Source: Gnetum montanum (Eukaryota > Streptophyta > Gnetopsida > Gnetales > Gnetaceae). From it: 64,000 bases of DNA. Of this stretch, positions 21,861 through 33,050 are shown one piece after another (position 1 is the first letter of the stretch; each line of letters begins with the position of its first letter). The stretch is taken from positions 5,547 to 69,546 of the forward strand of contig MNCI01003664.1 in the NCBI GenBank assembly GCA_015680685.1. Reading direction: 5' to 3'. The notes under the pieces were generated by a model. That model made no database searches. It saw only the letters and a list, made by a program, of their open reading frames with translations, and was not told where the DNA came from. A program made the position numbers and the translations under genes.

Positions 21861-24800
21861 GGGCTTGAGTAACTTGTGTCAGGGCTGTTGCAAAATCTCT
21901 ACTGTCAGGGACATTTTTATTAGCAGTGACTGGGTCCATTGGACCCAATAGTTTTATTTCGCGTTTTGGTGTTTATTGTTAGGACCTACCGTTTTATACG
22001 GTTCTTGTGTTTCGGATGACTCACCGTTGCTGTCTGTGTTTAGTCGACCGTTGGATGATGACATGGGCATAGAGTTAAGTGGAGTTGCTTTGGGTGGCCC
22101 CATGGCTAGCCATTAGCGTTCCTTCTCCATGCACTCACATGTAAGCCTGTCTGCCAGGCATTCTCGTGTGTTACGTGGAGGTGGAATTGACCTCAGAGCC
22201 TGGGATTGCCCTGGGACCTTTACTACATATGGAGCCGGACGGGGTTGTGGGTGGACGGTGGGATATGATTGGGCAGGAATCTGTCCAGGTATCTTGATGA
22301 CGTACGGGGTTGGTCTTGGTGGAGGTTGGACCTCCGTCGTTGCAACGGCGGGTGGTACTCGGACTACGAAAGGGGTAGGCCGAGCATGAGGGGTTGGTGT
22401 ATCTGCGGGATTGACCAGAGGGATGCACACCACGTATGGTTTTTGGCGCGTCGTGATGTTGGGGGTGGGCACGGTCGGGGGCACTCGGACTACGTATGGC
22501 CACTGCGGGGCGTGGGATGGTTGAGATGCAGGTGCGGACGCAGCAGGAGGAATCTGAACCACGAACGGCTTGCCAAGTGTTTTCTGCTTATTTTCGGGGT
22601 AGATGGTGTTGATGCGGGGTGTGTCGGAATCGTCGTTACAATAGATTGCGTCAATTACGTATGTTGCCTCTTTAGTATTCAGGGGATCTTTGTACACCCC
22701 CATGGTTTGATTTTGCGGTTGGACGGGGTTAGCCCCGTCAAAAGTGATTTTGCCATAATCAATCATCCGCTGGATATCCTGTTTCAAGGTGAAGCAGTAA
22801 TCCGTTCCGTGCCCATTGCGTTGATGGTAGTAGCAGAAGCGATCCATCCTAAATCCTTTGGGCATGGGCGGCTCATTCGACGTTGCTAGGCTCGGGTTCT
22901 GTATGAGTTGGCAGAATCGTTCGTGCCTTTGGATGGCCGCAGGGGATAAGTGCTTATGTTGCATCAACCCAGCCTTTAAGAGTTGGTCAAAGAGCTGGGA
23001 CGGTTTCATCGGTAGAGGCGTGTACTGAGAGGGTTCCTTCCTCTCGAAATTACGCGCACGATTCATCGGGTTCTGTGATGATGACTCTGGGGTTGTTGTG
23101 GGAGTGGGCTGATAGTAGTTAGTGGTGGTTGCGGGCCGTCTTTGTTGATGTGTGGTGTTCGTTTGCTGGGTTCCCGCTATTGCTGCTATAGTTGTCTTGG
23201 CCTTCTCTTTATCCTTTTTAGTATGTTGATTTTTGAAGGCCAAGTATGCCGGGTCATGGCTGTTTTGAGCCGCTTCCTCTATGTTTCTGATCTGTAAAAA
23301 TGCCTAATTCACATCACGTGCGTTGAGGTAATAAAGTTTGGACTTAAAGAAATCGTTGATAGCCCGCTTCAGAATTGTAAGCAAATAGGTTGGAGAGATT
23401 GGTTCGTGCAGCTCGTTGACAGCCGCACTCCATCTCTCAATAAACTTCTGCGCAGGTTCAAGCGGTGCTTGCTTGATCTGCATGAGGCTGTCCAGCGTGG
23501 CCTCGGGTTTCAAGTTGTACTTAAACCGGGTCGCAAACTGGCGTAAAAGATCGTCCAAAGAGAAAATAGAGTTCCTGGGCAGGGCTCGGTACTAGTCGAG
23601 TGCTCTCCCTGCGAGGGACATGGGAAATACTCGGAGGATGGAGTAGGGTCAAGCCTGGAGCAACGCGCATTCTAGCCGGAATGTTATAAGGTGCGCGTTG
23701 GGATCGGTCTCCCCGTTGTACTTGGTTAATGTGGGCAAGGGAACACCTTTAGGTAAGGTTAGAGGTGGGACTAAACAGCTGATAGGGTCATCGTTGTAGA
23801 AATCCACTACCTTTAACTCTCCCTCAGTGGCTGTTTTGAGGCATTTTACCTCTTCAGTAAGCTCTTGCATTATCTTTTTGGCGTCTGCCCAGTCTTGGGC
23901 GCTCGGTGATGCGGCAGCTTGGGGTTGCGGTATACTGTACAAGCTAGATTGTTGCGTGTTAGGTTGAAGGGCTGAAAGTTGCACGGTCGATGGTTGGGCT
24001 TGCGGAAAATTCACAGTGGGCGGTGCTAAGGATGACACGTTGTAGGGAAAATGTTGTTGTTGTTGTTGCTGCAGCGGGGGTTGTGCTTGGGGCACATTTG
24101 CTGGTGGGATTGTGTGGGGTGGTGCATGGTGATGGGGGACCTAGTATGGCAGCGTTCCTCTTGCCGGCCATTGCCCCGCCACGTTATGGGAGGGGACTCC
24201 CTGTTGGGTCACGGCTGTTTGGGGAACTGTATGTGCTTGGACGTGTGGTATGAAGTGGGCGGATGTGGATGCCGGAATCACGTGTGGCATTCCTATCATC
24301 CTTGGTGGGAGTGTTGCCCCCAGGTTATCGAAAGGTGGCAGCACTTGTGAGGATGGGCCCGCCGCAGCTGTGGGGATGAGCGCGAGCGGGAAGGTGTTGG
24401 ATTGGTGATCACTCGAAAGAGGGACGTGGACTACTGCTGCTGTTTCCGGCGGTGGCTGTTGAGCCTGGACGAATCTAAGGTGTTGCAAGGGCATGAGTTC
24501 CCCTGTGCCAGGATGGAAGATGGGGTTGATCTGTGCTTGAGGGCTTAGGGTATGGTACGACTCTCCTTGCTCGGATTGAGCAGCGAATCCATCCTCATCC
24601 TCTGGTCGGGGCTCCAGTGCAGGCTAGTCCAACAAATTGTTCCTTTGCAGGAGGAGTTCCGAATATTGTTTAGGAACGGGAATTACGTCGTACGGGGAAG
24701 GGATGAACTCTCGTCCCCCCCTATAATACAGCTCAAATTGCCTCTTCACCTCCAATTCAGCTTGATCAACAGCCAGGTCAGCTTGTATCTTAATACAGAT

Positions 24801-24980
24801 AAAGTTGTACTGGTCCTGGGTAATGATGTTAGAGGCTGGGTCCCTCCCTTACAGCCTTAGGGATCGGCGGGGACCCGCTGTGGGTTGCATTCCTAGGTGT
24901 TGTGTGATGAACTGTTGGACAGCTATGGTGTTCATGGCGGTGGTCTGGGCGGTGAGAGCGGTGTTGTTCACAGAGTTCAT
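21861..24980 (-). pseudogene. gag: Gag of element B
   Basis: Homologous to the Gag of A, it starts MNSVNNTAL at 24980. Parts include the Q-rich tract near 24075, the gag core (KYNGETDPNAHLITFRLE, LLTILKRAINDFFKSK), the nucleic-acid-binding motif FCYYHQRNGHGTDYCF near 22830 with C-H-H-C intact, and six PYVV(R/K)VP-type repeats (22200-22560). Breaks include TAA for the Gln of RSLRLQG, TAG for Trp in the LDWYRAL segment and the frameshift near 21965. The stretch 23243-22113 is fully open. Confidence 0.85.
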
Positions 24981-25634
24981 GATGCTATGTCATAGGGATG
25001 GATAAGTGTGGAAATGCGGATTTGATATCTTGTGCAACAGGCAGCGTATACAGCGTGTACAGCGTATACAGCGTAGACGCTGAAGAGCGTATACCGCGTG
25101 AGATGGGCTACAGCGTAAGGCAGGAACGTGAAATGAGTGGTAGCCTAGGGCTCAGCGTAATATAAGTCGCAGCGTAAAACAAGTGATCGGCGTAACACAA
25201 GAATGTGAAACGAGTTGCGGCGTAAAACAAGACTCAGCATAAAAGTAGAGAGCGTAAAGCAAGTTCAGCGTAAACAAGTCAGCGTAAAGACAGTTGCAGC
25301 GTAAAACTGGGAACTAAGGTTCAGCGTGAAACGAGACAGCGTAAACAAGATAGGGCGTAAACAAGGCTCAGTTAAACGATAGAGAGTGTAAACAAGGACG
25401 GCGTAGACAGTACGCAGCGTAAACAAGATTCAGCATAAACAATGCAGAGCGTAAAAACGAAAGGCAGTGTATGATTTTCAGAGGGAAATTTTCAGAGGGG
25501 GCGTAAATACTGGACAGCGTAGACGCTGGATAGTCGTAGGGTGGGTTTTTGGACAGGACAGCATAAACGCTGGAGCATTTTACAGGTAGCGGCATGTAAG
25601 AGTTTTAGGAGGCCCTCCTTTTAGCGCCAATTTC
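24981..25634 (-). repeat. Leader of element B with GCGTAAACAAG repeats
   Basis: Between PBS and Gag the leader holds AGCGTATACAGC repeats next to Gag (25043-25100) and then about 20 spaced CAGCGTAAACAAG-like repeats (25150-25470; written as on the + strand). There is no ORF of note. Confidence 0.65.
25611..25629 (-). other. Primer-binding site of element B
   Basis: On the minus strand TGGCGCTAAAAGGAGGGCC begins five bases after the LTR end. TGG pairs with the CCA end of a tRNA primer. Element C has a decayed version at the same offset. I cannot name the tRNA with confidence. Confidence 0.65.
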
Positions 25635-26859
25635 TGTACCGCCTAAAATCGTCGGTCTCTGGCTGGAAGGGAAAATAGAGGCCGTGGGATCGCGGGACGA
25701 GTACAGAAGACCCTGCCTTTGCCTGAGGGTGAGCTGGAATGCAACGGAGGCAGAGTACCTTGGGTGGTCTGCACGCGGATCAGACAAGGATTTCCCCGCA
25801 CGTACGCAAAATGCTAAATGCTGGGTTATGCGTAAACGGCGTGCAGGCGTAAACAGCAAAAACAGCGTAAAACGTAAACAGATGCAAACGAAGCGTGAGC
25901 GTAAACAGACGTAAACGGTGCGTGGGCCAAATTGACGTAAAACTGTAAAAGAACTTGCAGCAAATGTAAATAGAACAGAGTCAAAGTATAGTGCACCAGT
26001 CTAACGCAGTCGTGTGGGAACACAAGGCGGACGAAAGGCCCCAGCGTACACAGGGATGACTCGGTCGGTTTGCAGGGCGAGCGGAGCATAAGAGACTAGA
26101 TCCGCAGTGTGCAGGGCTTCCCAACGTAAGAAGGTTTTCTGCTCTTTTGCGCAGCGTAAATGTTCTCTGGTGTGCTCCGGGATTTTGCCAACCGTCAAGA
26201 TGAAGCGGAAAAATGGGGGTTTTATACAGGTTGTTACGCTAGACTCGGGATGGGAGACACGTGGCGCATTGACCGGGTGCATACACTTTACAAATATACA
26301 AAATGTTACAACTGCTGGGCGTATACACCGCATCAGGTCGGCGTATACACTGGGCGTATACGCTGAAAATGCTAGGCGTGAACTGGGTGGAGATGCTGAG
26401 CGCTGGGCGTATACGCTGGTGAATGTTGGGCGTACACGCCGGGCATATACGCTGATGGATGCTGGGCGTACATGTCGGGCGCATATGCTGAAGGATGCTG
26501 GGCGTACATGTCGGGCGCATACGCCGAAGGATGTCCACTTGCTTCAATCCTTGCTCTTCGGTGTTATCTTCATGCTGTCATTGGAGATCTTGTCGTCAAG
26601 CGTGTGCATCTGCAGTACCTGGGCGTGTACGCCGGAGAGCCGAGCGTATACGTTGGAGTGCCGGGCGTATACGCTGGGCGTATACGCTGGGTGTATACGC
26701 TGTATGTGTGATCTTGGCGTATACGCTGGAGTGTATACGCTGGCACCATGTACTCAGCAAAAACTAAGTGTTGCGATCATGCAGCCGACATCGTTCGTGA
26801 GTTCCAAGGTCCTGTTTGGTGTCGGACAAGTACTAAGCTCCGAATTTTGTGGTGTTTCA
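25635..26859 (-). repeat. 5' LTR of element B
   Basis: The LTR is 1225 bp, TGAAACACC... to ...GGCGGTACA on the minus strand, aligned with the 3' LTR of A. It contains the palindrome block (26290-26760) and TATAAAA at 26226-26220. It is followed on its outer side (26860 on) by interior sequence of element C. Confidence 0.85.
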
Positions 26860-26863
26860 GGTG

Positions 26864-27006
26864 TCAACATGAATCTCAGGCCCATGGCATCAGCGTGAAT
26901 CTTAGGCCCATAGCGTCAACGTGAATCTCATGCCCATGGCGTTAGCATGAACCTCAGGCTCACAGCGTCAGCATGAATCTTAGGCCCACGGCGTCAGCGT
27001 GAACCC
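26864..27006 (+). repeat. 26-bp tandem repeat upstream of antisense gene C
   Basis: About 5.5 copies of a 26-bp unit occur, beginning TCAGCGTGAATCTTAGGCCC. It lies between the LTR of B and exon 1 of the antisense gene, in its presumed promoter region. Confidence 0.75.
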
Positions 27007-27170
27007 CAATCGATTCACCGCGGTGAGAAGGTAAGGATCTGACCGTAGGGGGGAGTAGGCAACAGAAATCAGGATGCAACGAGTCAAACGGAAGGAATCG
27101 GTATGTACGTCTTGACAAAGCCCCCAGCATGCAGGGTTCAACGCAGCGTGTAGGGTTCAGCGTAAACGCG

Positions 27171-30100
27171 ATGGGTAATGGCAAGCGAGCGAAGGACCAG
27201 GGAAGGAAGGAGCCTAGCTTGACCTTCGTAGAGGAAAGCGAGGCAATGCTCCAATGCCTGCCCAAACCCATGATCCCCTCATGGTTGGGATTGTCATGCC
27301 GGTAAACCCTGATCTTCTGCCAAAATTTGTATTTTTGCTTATTTTTTCTATCAATTTTCCTGATTTCGGCGCGTTGCGTAAGGTCTATCTTGTTTCCGTA
27401 GCATAGATGTTAACGTGTAGGCCAACATCAACGTTTTGTCCCTTTACACACGACAGATTTTGTCTGGGAGTTTTTGGTTACATGTTCAGCATGTAGGGTG
27501 TTCACGTTGGGCGTGCCAGCGTGCAGGGTGTTCATGTTGGTCGTGAACTTTGAGAAATTTTCAAGTGTTGCCATCTATCGTAAAACTTCATTTTTTGCAT
27601 AGCACATTTATTCTGGTTCTTGGATACTTGCAGGGATCCCAAACCTTTCCTCTTAGTGGTGGAGCTTGTTGGAGTTCTGGCATGGTTTGGGTCTATTGAT
27701 TCTGATGAACCGGCTCTCGATATGACCATTGATCAAAATGGGGTATGGTTCAGGGCAGGTGCCAGCAAGTTCCTGGCTTTCATCTTAGAAAAAATCAACG
27801 TGGTAATATTGTCACATCTAAGTGAACAAGTAGCGCTGAGCATGCTTGAGACTATGTTACCAGGATCCTCAAATGGCATTGTGGCTTTCATGGTGGACAT
27901 CAACGAGGGATTGCTTACAATTAAGGATGGACCCTCTGGAGGACCTAGATCTACCCATCCGTTATCGCATGTATGGGAGCTATTATAACATGGCTCTCAC
28001 AACATCAATAGCACTTTATTCCTGGCCGCTCGTGCACACACCTTATTCCAGAATCCTCCTAGAACGGTGTACCGGGTAGAAAGGTAAGGTTGTTTAATTC
28101 ACTATTTCTGTTCTAATGCTTAGTGGTTCAGGTTTTGACCGTCGTTCCTTTTGCAAGCACCAATTTGACAAAGAAGGAGTATGCGTAGGTGATGATGGAC
28201 TTGCATTGACTCATACCACCTTAGAGACTTTCATGGCGGGTCCCACTCTCCGTGGTTCCATGTTAGCCCAGACTAAGGGTGCAACTGTTCATTTTCACAA
28301 ATGATACTCCAGGGCATTTGCACAATGTGAGGCTCAAGGATGGCTGCATGGGGATTGGTCCCGTAATGGTCCATTTTTCCCATGCGATGCTGACTTGTCT
28401 TCTAATGATCCTAATCCATTATCCAATGGTAAGTAATAGTATTTCTGACGCTTAACGTTTGTTTGTTCTACTACATCGTTGGTTACATTGACTCCATCGA
28501 TGTTACCTTGTGCATACAGTGGATGTCCCCTCTGGTGGAGTCACCATCACAACTGGGCGGACTGAGGGCACTTTGGGCATGAAATTTGGGGAGATCAGTG
28601 ATGCACAATGATGGTTGCATGATAAGGCACTACCACATATTATCAGTTGTCTGTGCAACGCTAGCCTCATGGAGTTATATACAGCCCCAAGTCCTAATGT
28701 CTTTGTGATCGAGATGATTGCGATCGTTGATTCTTTCAATGAAGCGGTTACTTATTATAGTACTCGTGTCAAGGGAATCAAAGTAGCCTTCCATCTATCA
28801 GTGGAGTTCTTTTTAGACTTCTTCAATGTACCAGCAACTGGGACTAAAGTGATTTTGGATAGAACGCAGAAGGAGATCCATGTGGTTCGTGAATTGGAGG
28901 ACTGGTTGGGTGTACTTAAAGGTGCTAAGGGATTCCCTATGCAAGGACAATCAAAAGTAACTGAAGTCAATGAACTATACCCCCTATTTAGAGCATGAGT
29001 ATTTCCAAAGTCCCTATCCCAAGTGAGGACTTTTGGGGTAGAATCTGTGCACATCATGCGCATGATTCTAGAGACTGGGGTGCACTATAATTGGGTTCTG
29101 TTTTTAGTTTCAGGTTTCCATGGGGAGATAGTGAGGTTGCGTTTGAACATTGAGGCATAGTCCCATTTCACCTTTGCATTCTTCGCCGGTTACTTGCGTC
29201 GACTAGCTGAATTTCTAGTTGTTCGCATGGACAACAAATACGTGTTAAGGGAACGTGGGCAACTATCTCGCCCATGGATTCGCCACTTATTTAAGATGAT
29301 AAAATCCCAAAATGCTCCTGAGGGAATTGACGAATCGATTTCTGTTACAATGGAGAGATCATCTGGCCATTCAATTGATACGCATGACAGCATAGGGTTG
29401 GAACCAGGTGATGTGCCCTATACTGCTAGGAGAGCCGACCGAGTAATCAAGGAAACAATTGGGAAGGGAAAATCCAAGGTTCAATAACCTAAGCACTCTA
29501 GAGAAGTGGCTCCAGCTGTAGATGAACCCAAGGTGAAATGCATACGGTTTAAAATGCCAGTCCGGGGTAAGTAAGCCTGGTTCACTTGTTTATCCTTGTT
29601 TTATTATCATTATTATTATTTTTATTTTATTTTATTTTTTTCAGCCATTTATACGAAGTTATCTTACTCCTGAATGTCATTTATTCAATGCTACACTTAT
29701 GAATGTCATCAGAGCCAACTCCTAAAGTAAGAAAGGAGGTGTTGATGCCGATCGTCGAGGAGGAGGAAGTCCCAATGAATTTGGATGAGGAGGACGAAGC
29801 GGGCAACGATGAGATGGAAGTCCCTACCCCTCTAAGGAAGAAGCAAAAGAGCAGGAGGAAGATACCATAGAAAAGGGTCACATTGATATTCAGGATGAAG
29901 TCGACAAGATGTTTGATGGTTTCTTCGGAGGAAGGTTAGACCTTGGTGATCCCCCGAATCCGGAAGAGAACAGAGATTTCGGTATGTTATCCTTATTATG
30001 TTTATTTGGCTCTTGAATTGTTCTTTCTATTATTCAAAGTTTTAATTTTATGTTTTTGCTACTACTAGGTGAAAATGTTGAAATTAGGATGATTCCTAAT

Positions 30101-31340
30101 GTTTATTTGTAAATACCTATGATGAAGACTCCAATGGAAACGACCACCAAAGTTGACGCATCTCCTACAAATGAACCATTTACTTAGATTGAGATGCCAA
30201 GTAAGATGGATTTTGTCCTTGGTATCGTTGATGAGGTAGTTGATCGCATCTAGCAAGCTCATCCTGAAATAGGTACATATGTCTTAAGCGTTTTGAGTCC
30301 TTCGGTTTTCACATACGTTTCCACCGTCCGATGTCTAATGCATGTTCTTCTCACGTGGATAGGGACTAAGCTGAAGTGGGATCCATCTGAGGCCACTTGC
30401 ATTGACAGTCTGACCACACTACCATCAAAGATTGAGCAAGTGCCAAGAAAGATCTATGATGAAGTGGCAGAGTGTGTTGTGCAGAATGCCAAGTCTCTTT
30501 GGACCTGTAGGCATTCCATTGAGAAACTATGGTTGCAAATTTAGGTAGGGGAAAAGGAGGTTGCTAGGCTAACAGCAGAACGAGATGATTTTAAGTCACG
30601 CTATGAGTTTTCCTTGGCAAGGTTGATGGGTGATCGTTCTTGGTGAACCTCTGAGATTACCTATACTAGGTATTAGAATTTATTGAATCACCAAATAACT
30701 ATGATTCGGGAGCTAGCAGAACGGAAGGCACAAATTGATTTACTGAATCTCAAGTGTCAGGATTGGAAAGCTTTCATGTCTAAGGTGCAGAAATGGAGTC
30801 AAGATGAGAAGACGCACAAGTATCATTATAAAAAATCAATAAAGGAGCAATCCATAGAGAAGCGTCAGCTGGAAATGTTTGTAGATGGTTTAGGCCTATG
30901 ATCTTCATTTGACACATTTGCTAAGCACACTATGGTAGAGATGGAGTCTTCCAACAGGGTCATCACTACAGCTTCTGGGAAGGTTTCTATGGGCGAGTTT
31001 CCTCTTAAATGTCCCACTTGGTCTGCGGTGGAAAAAGGGAAGACCTTAGCCAACATTGATCTGGGTCTTGATGGAACTGACTAGGCAAGTGTCCCTAAGG
31101 AGGAAATCCTTCGTCAGCTGGAGTTTGGTCTACGAGGATCTTCTTCGGTAAGTCGTTTAGATTTGTCAATTTTGCTTATTAGTTTTTAGCAGAAAATGTC
31201 ATCTTTCTTTGTTAATTATTTTCTTTTACCTTTTACCGAATCACGAGGATGATGGCGGCCAGGAAGGTGGCCCTAGCGAAGTGGGGCAAGATAATGCAGA
31301 GGAGCCTAAAGATCAAGCTCCTCCTGGATTTGGTGCCTAG
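27171..31340 (+). pseudogene. Antisense eight-exon passenger gene, copy C (decayed)
   Basis: Exons are 27171-27301, 27634-28083, about 28158-28428, 28520-29566, about 29700-29981, 30069-30272, 30363-31147 and about 31242-31340. Exons 1, 2 and 7 have exactly the same length as in B, although the sequence has diverged widely. Exon 2 keeps FLLVVELVGVLAWFG, GVWFRAGASKFLAF and AARAHTLFQNPP, so the loss of catalytic Asp predates the split of the copies. Stops occur in exons 2, 3, 4 (four), 5, 6 (three) and 7 (five), mostly explicable as C-to-T or G-to-A changes at Gln, Arg and Trp codons. Intron 1 is only 332 bp and lacks the palindrome cluster. The acceptor of exon 8 and the start of exon 5 are unclear. 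Confidence 0.72.
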
Positions 31341-31769
31341 TTTCGATTTGATGTTTTTGTTATTAAAATGATTATGTATATGATCTATGTATTATGTGGA
31401 GACATTGTGCTAAGTTGTAATTTGATTTTGATACATTTATACAATTTTTCGGTTGAGTTTTATATTATTCATTTTTTTTTTAATTTTGCATTTATTTGAA
31501 CACTGAGAAGCATAGATTTGAAGTGAAAATATTTTTTTTCTTTTGGCTGTTTAAATGTAAACACGATGCAGCAGTGTAAAATGTTTTTGTTCATTTTTTT
31601 GTTTAAGTGTAATGCATGAAGTAGGAATGCAAGTAGGAATGTAATTGTAGTTGAAGCATAATCGTGTAAAAGGGGAATGTGAAGGAAAACTGTAACTAAT
31701 AACGCAACAATGTAGGCGTAAATTCGAACAGTGAACTTGAATCGAGAGAAAACAAATGTAAGAAAATGC

Positions 31770-32029
31770 TCTAGTTTAAGGCCATTTCGGGCCATGCGCA
31801 CATGTGTGTCAGTTTAAAGTCATGACGGACTGCAGTCTTGATGTTCTAGTTTAGGGCCATTTCAGGCCCCATGCACTAGTTTAAGGCCATTTCAAGCCAT
31901 GCGTAAACAAGAGAAGTTTCAAGTGATATTGGTGGATTTCTTGGTAAACCGGCCATTTCTGTCCGTGGCTATTTTTATGTCGTTGCGGACATGTGATAGT
32001 TTAACGTCATTTTGGATGAAGAATGTAGT
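31770..32029 (-). repeat. Inter-ORF repeat cluster, element C, after protease
   Basis: Modules appear on the + strand as TAGTTTAAGGCCATTTC, TAGTTTAACGTCATTT and variants, six to seven copies, directly after the protease end, as in A and B. The stretch 31341-31769 before it is AT-rich with no recognisable feature. Confidence 0.7.
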
Positions 32030-33050
32030 TTAACGTTTTAGCAATTTTTTGATTATTCTTAATTTAATGTTAGGAGTGACGCTGGTAGGTATGATTCTGT
32101 ACTCAGCGTCCCCTTCGCTGATCACGTTGAACAGTAATTTAGCCCAAGGGACGTCTGATGGAACAAGCTCTGTGTTGGTGTCTCCTAGTGTTTCCGTATG
32201 TACAATAGTTTCTGAGTTTGTTGTAGTTTCTAGGTTAGGCGATATATATGCAGTTTCAAGTTCGGGTGTTTTTATGCTAGGTGAAGTTTCTTTTACGTCT
32301 GATGGATCATTGTTTCCTGGTTGCATGCAACTTTCTTTTTCCTTTGTGTCATCCTATTTAAGCTCTTCAAACTTAACCTCCGAGCCTTGGTTTGTATCCG
32401 TATGTGACAAGATGGTAGATGTGGAGGATTCCCTGTGTATAATGATTTCACCACCTTCATAAGGTAGGTGGATCTCTTGGTGTATCGGGGAAGAGACTGC
32501 TTTGAGTTGGATTAGCCAGGGTCTTCCTAATATTAAATTGAACCCTGGCATCTCGTCGATGACAAAAAAATTAGCAGATGTGGGGAATCGATCCCCTGCT
32601 ATAAAGTCCAAAGTTATGGTGCCTTTTACTACTACACGTGATCTACTAAACGATTTTAAACATGTAGTGGAGGTTGGTCTAATTAGTTCCGTAAGCCCTA
32701 ATTGTTCAATGACGGGATAAGGTACTACGTTTTTGGCGACTCCGTCATCTACATGCACTCGATGTATTTTGAATTGATTTACTTGTATCGTTATGAACAT
32801 AGATGCGGTTGTCACTTGTCCTGTTTTCTCATCAATTTTGATGTTGCTAGTGTGGAAGCCTAGTGATTTAGAAGTCAATCCTTGAAGTGAATACATTATC
32901 ACATGAATTAACGGTTCATTTGGAGGTAAGTCTTCGCTTACCGAGATCGATGTCAACATGCATACTAGGGCTTCACGATGAGTTTGAGAAGTTAACATCA
33001 GGTCATATAGACTTAATGAAGTGTTTTTTTGTTTAAGTGCCTATGTAACC
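32030..33050 (-). pseudogene. Retropepsin-like protease of element C
   Basis: The frame 32998-32354 is open and shows HVDDGVAKNVVPYPVIEQLGL, GTITLDFIAGDRFPTSANF and LILGRPWL. The triad is D-D-G as in the younger copies. A stop interrupts the acidic linker at about 32353. The tail runs to 32030. The Gag-protease boundary reads LKQKNTSLSLYDL without the TAG found in A and B. Confidence 0.83.

Larger units (their letters stand above)
15633..26859 (-). mobile_element. Ty3/gypsy (Tat-type) retrotransposon, element B, truncated in window by element A
   Basis: Reading on the minus strand: 5' LTR (26859-25635), PBS, leader repeats, Gag (from 24980), protease (to 20878), inter-ORF repeats, and an antisense gene that reads on the + strand. 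No RT or integrase is present. The B sequence stops at 15633, about 145 bp upstream of the antisense ATG, where the 3' LTR of element A begins. The missing pol half should lie beyond the left edge of the window. Confidence 0.8.

Noticed and set aside
14354-26859. LTRs at 14354-15632 and 25635-26859 as the two LTRs of one element
   Set aside because: They are inverted relative to each other, whereas LTRs of one element are direct repeats. Each fits the strand of its neighbouring coding block (A and B).
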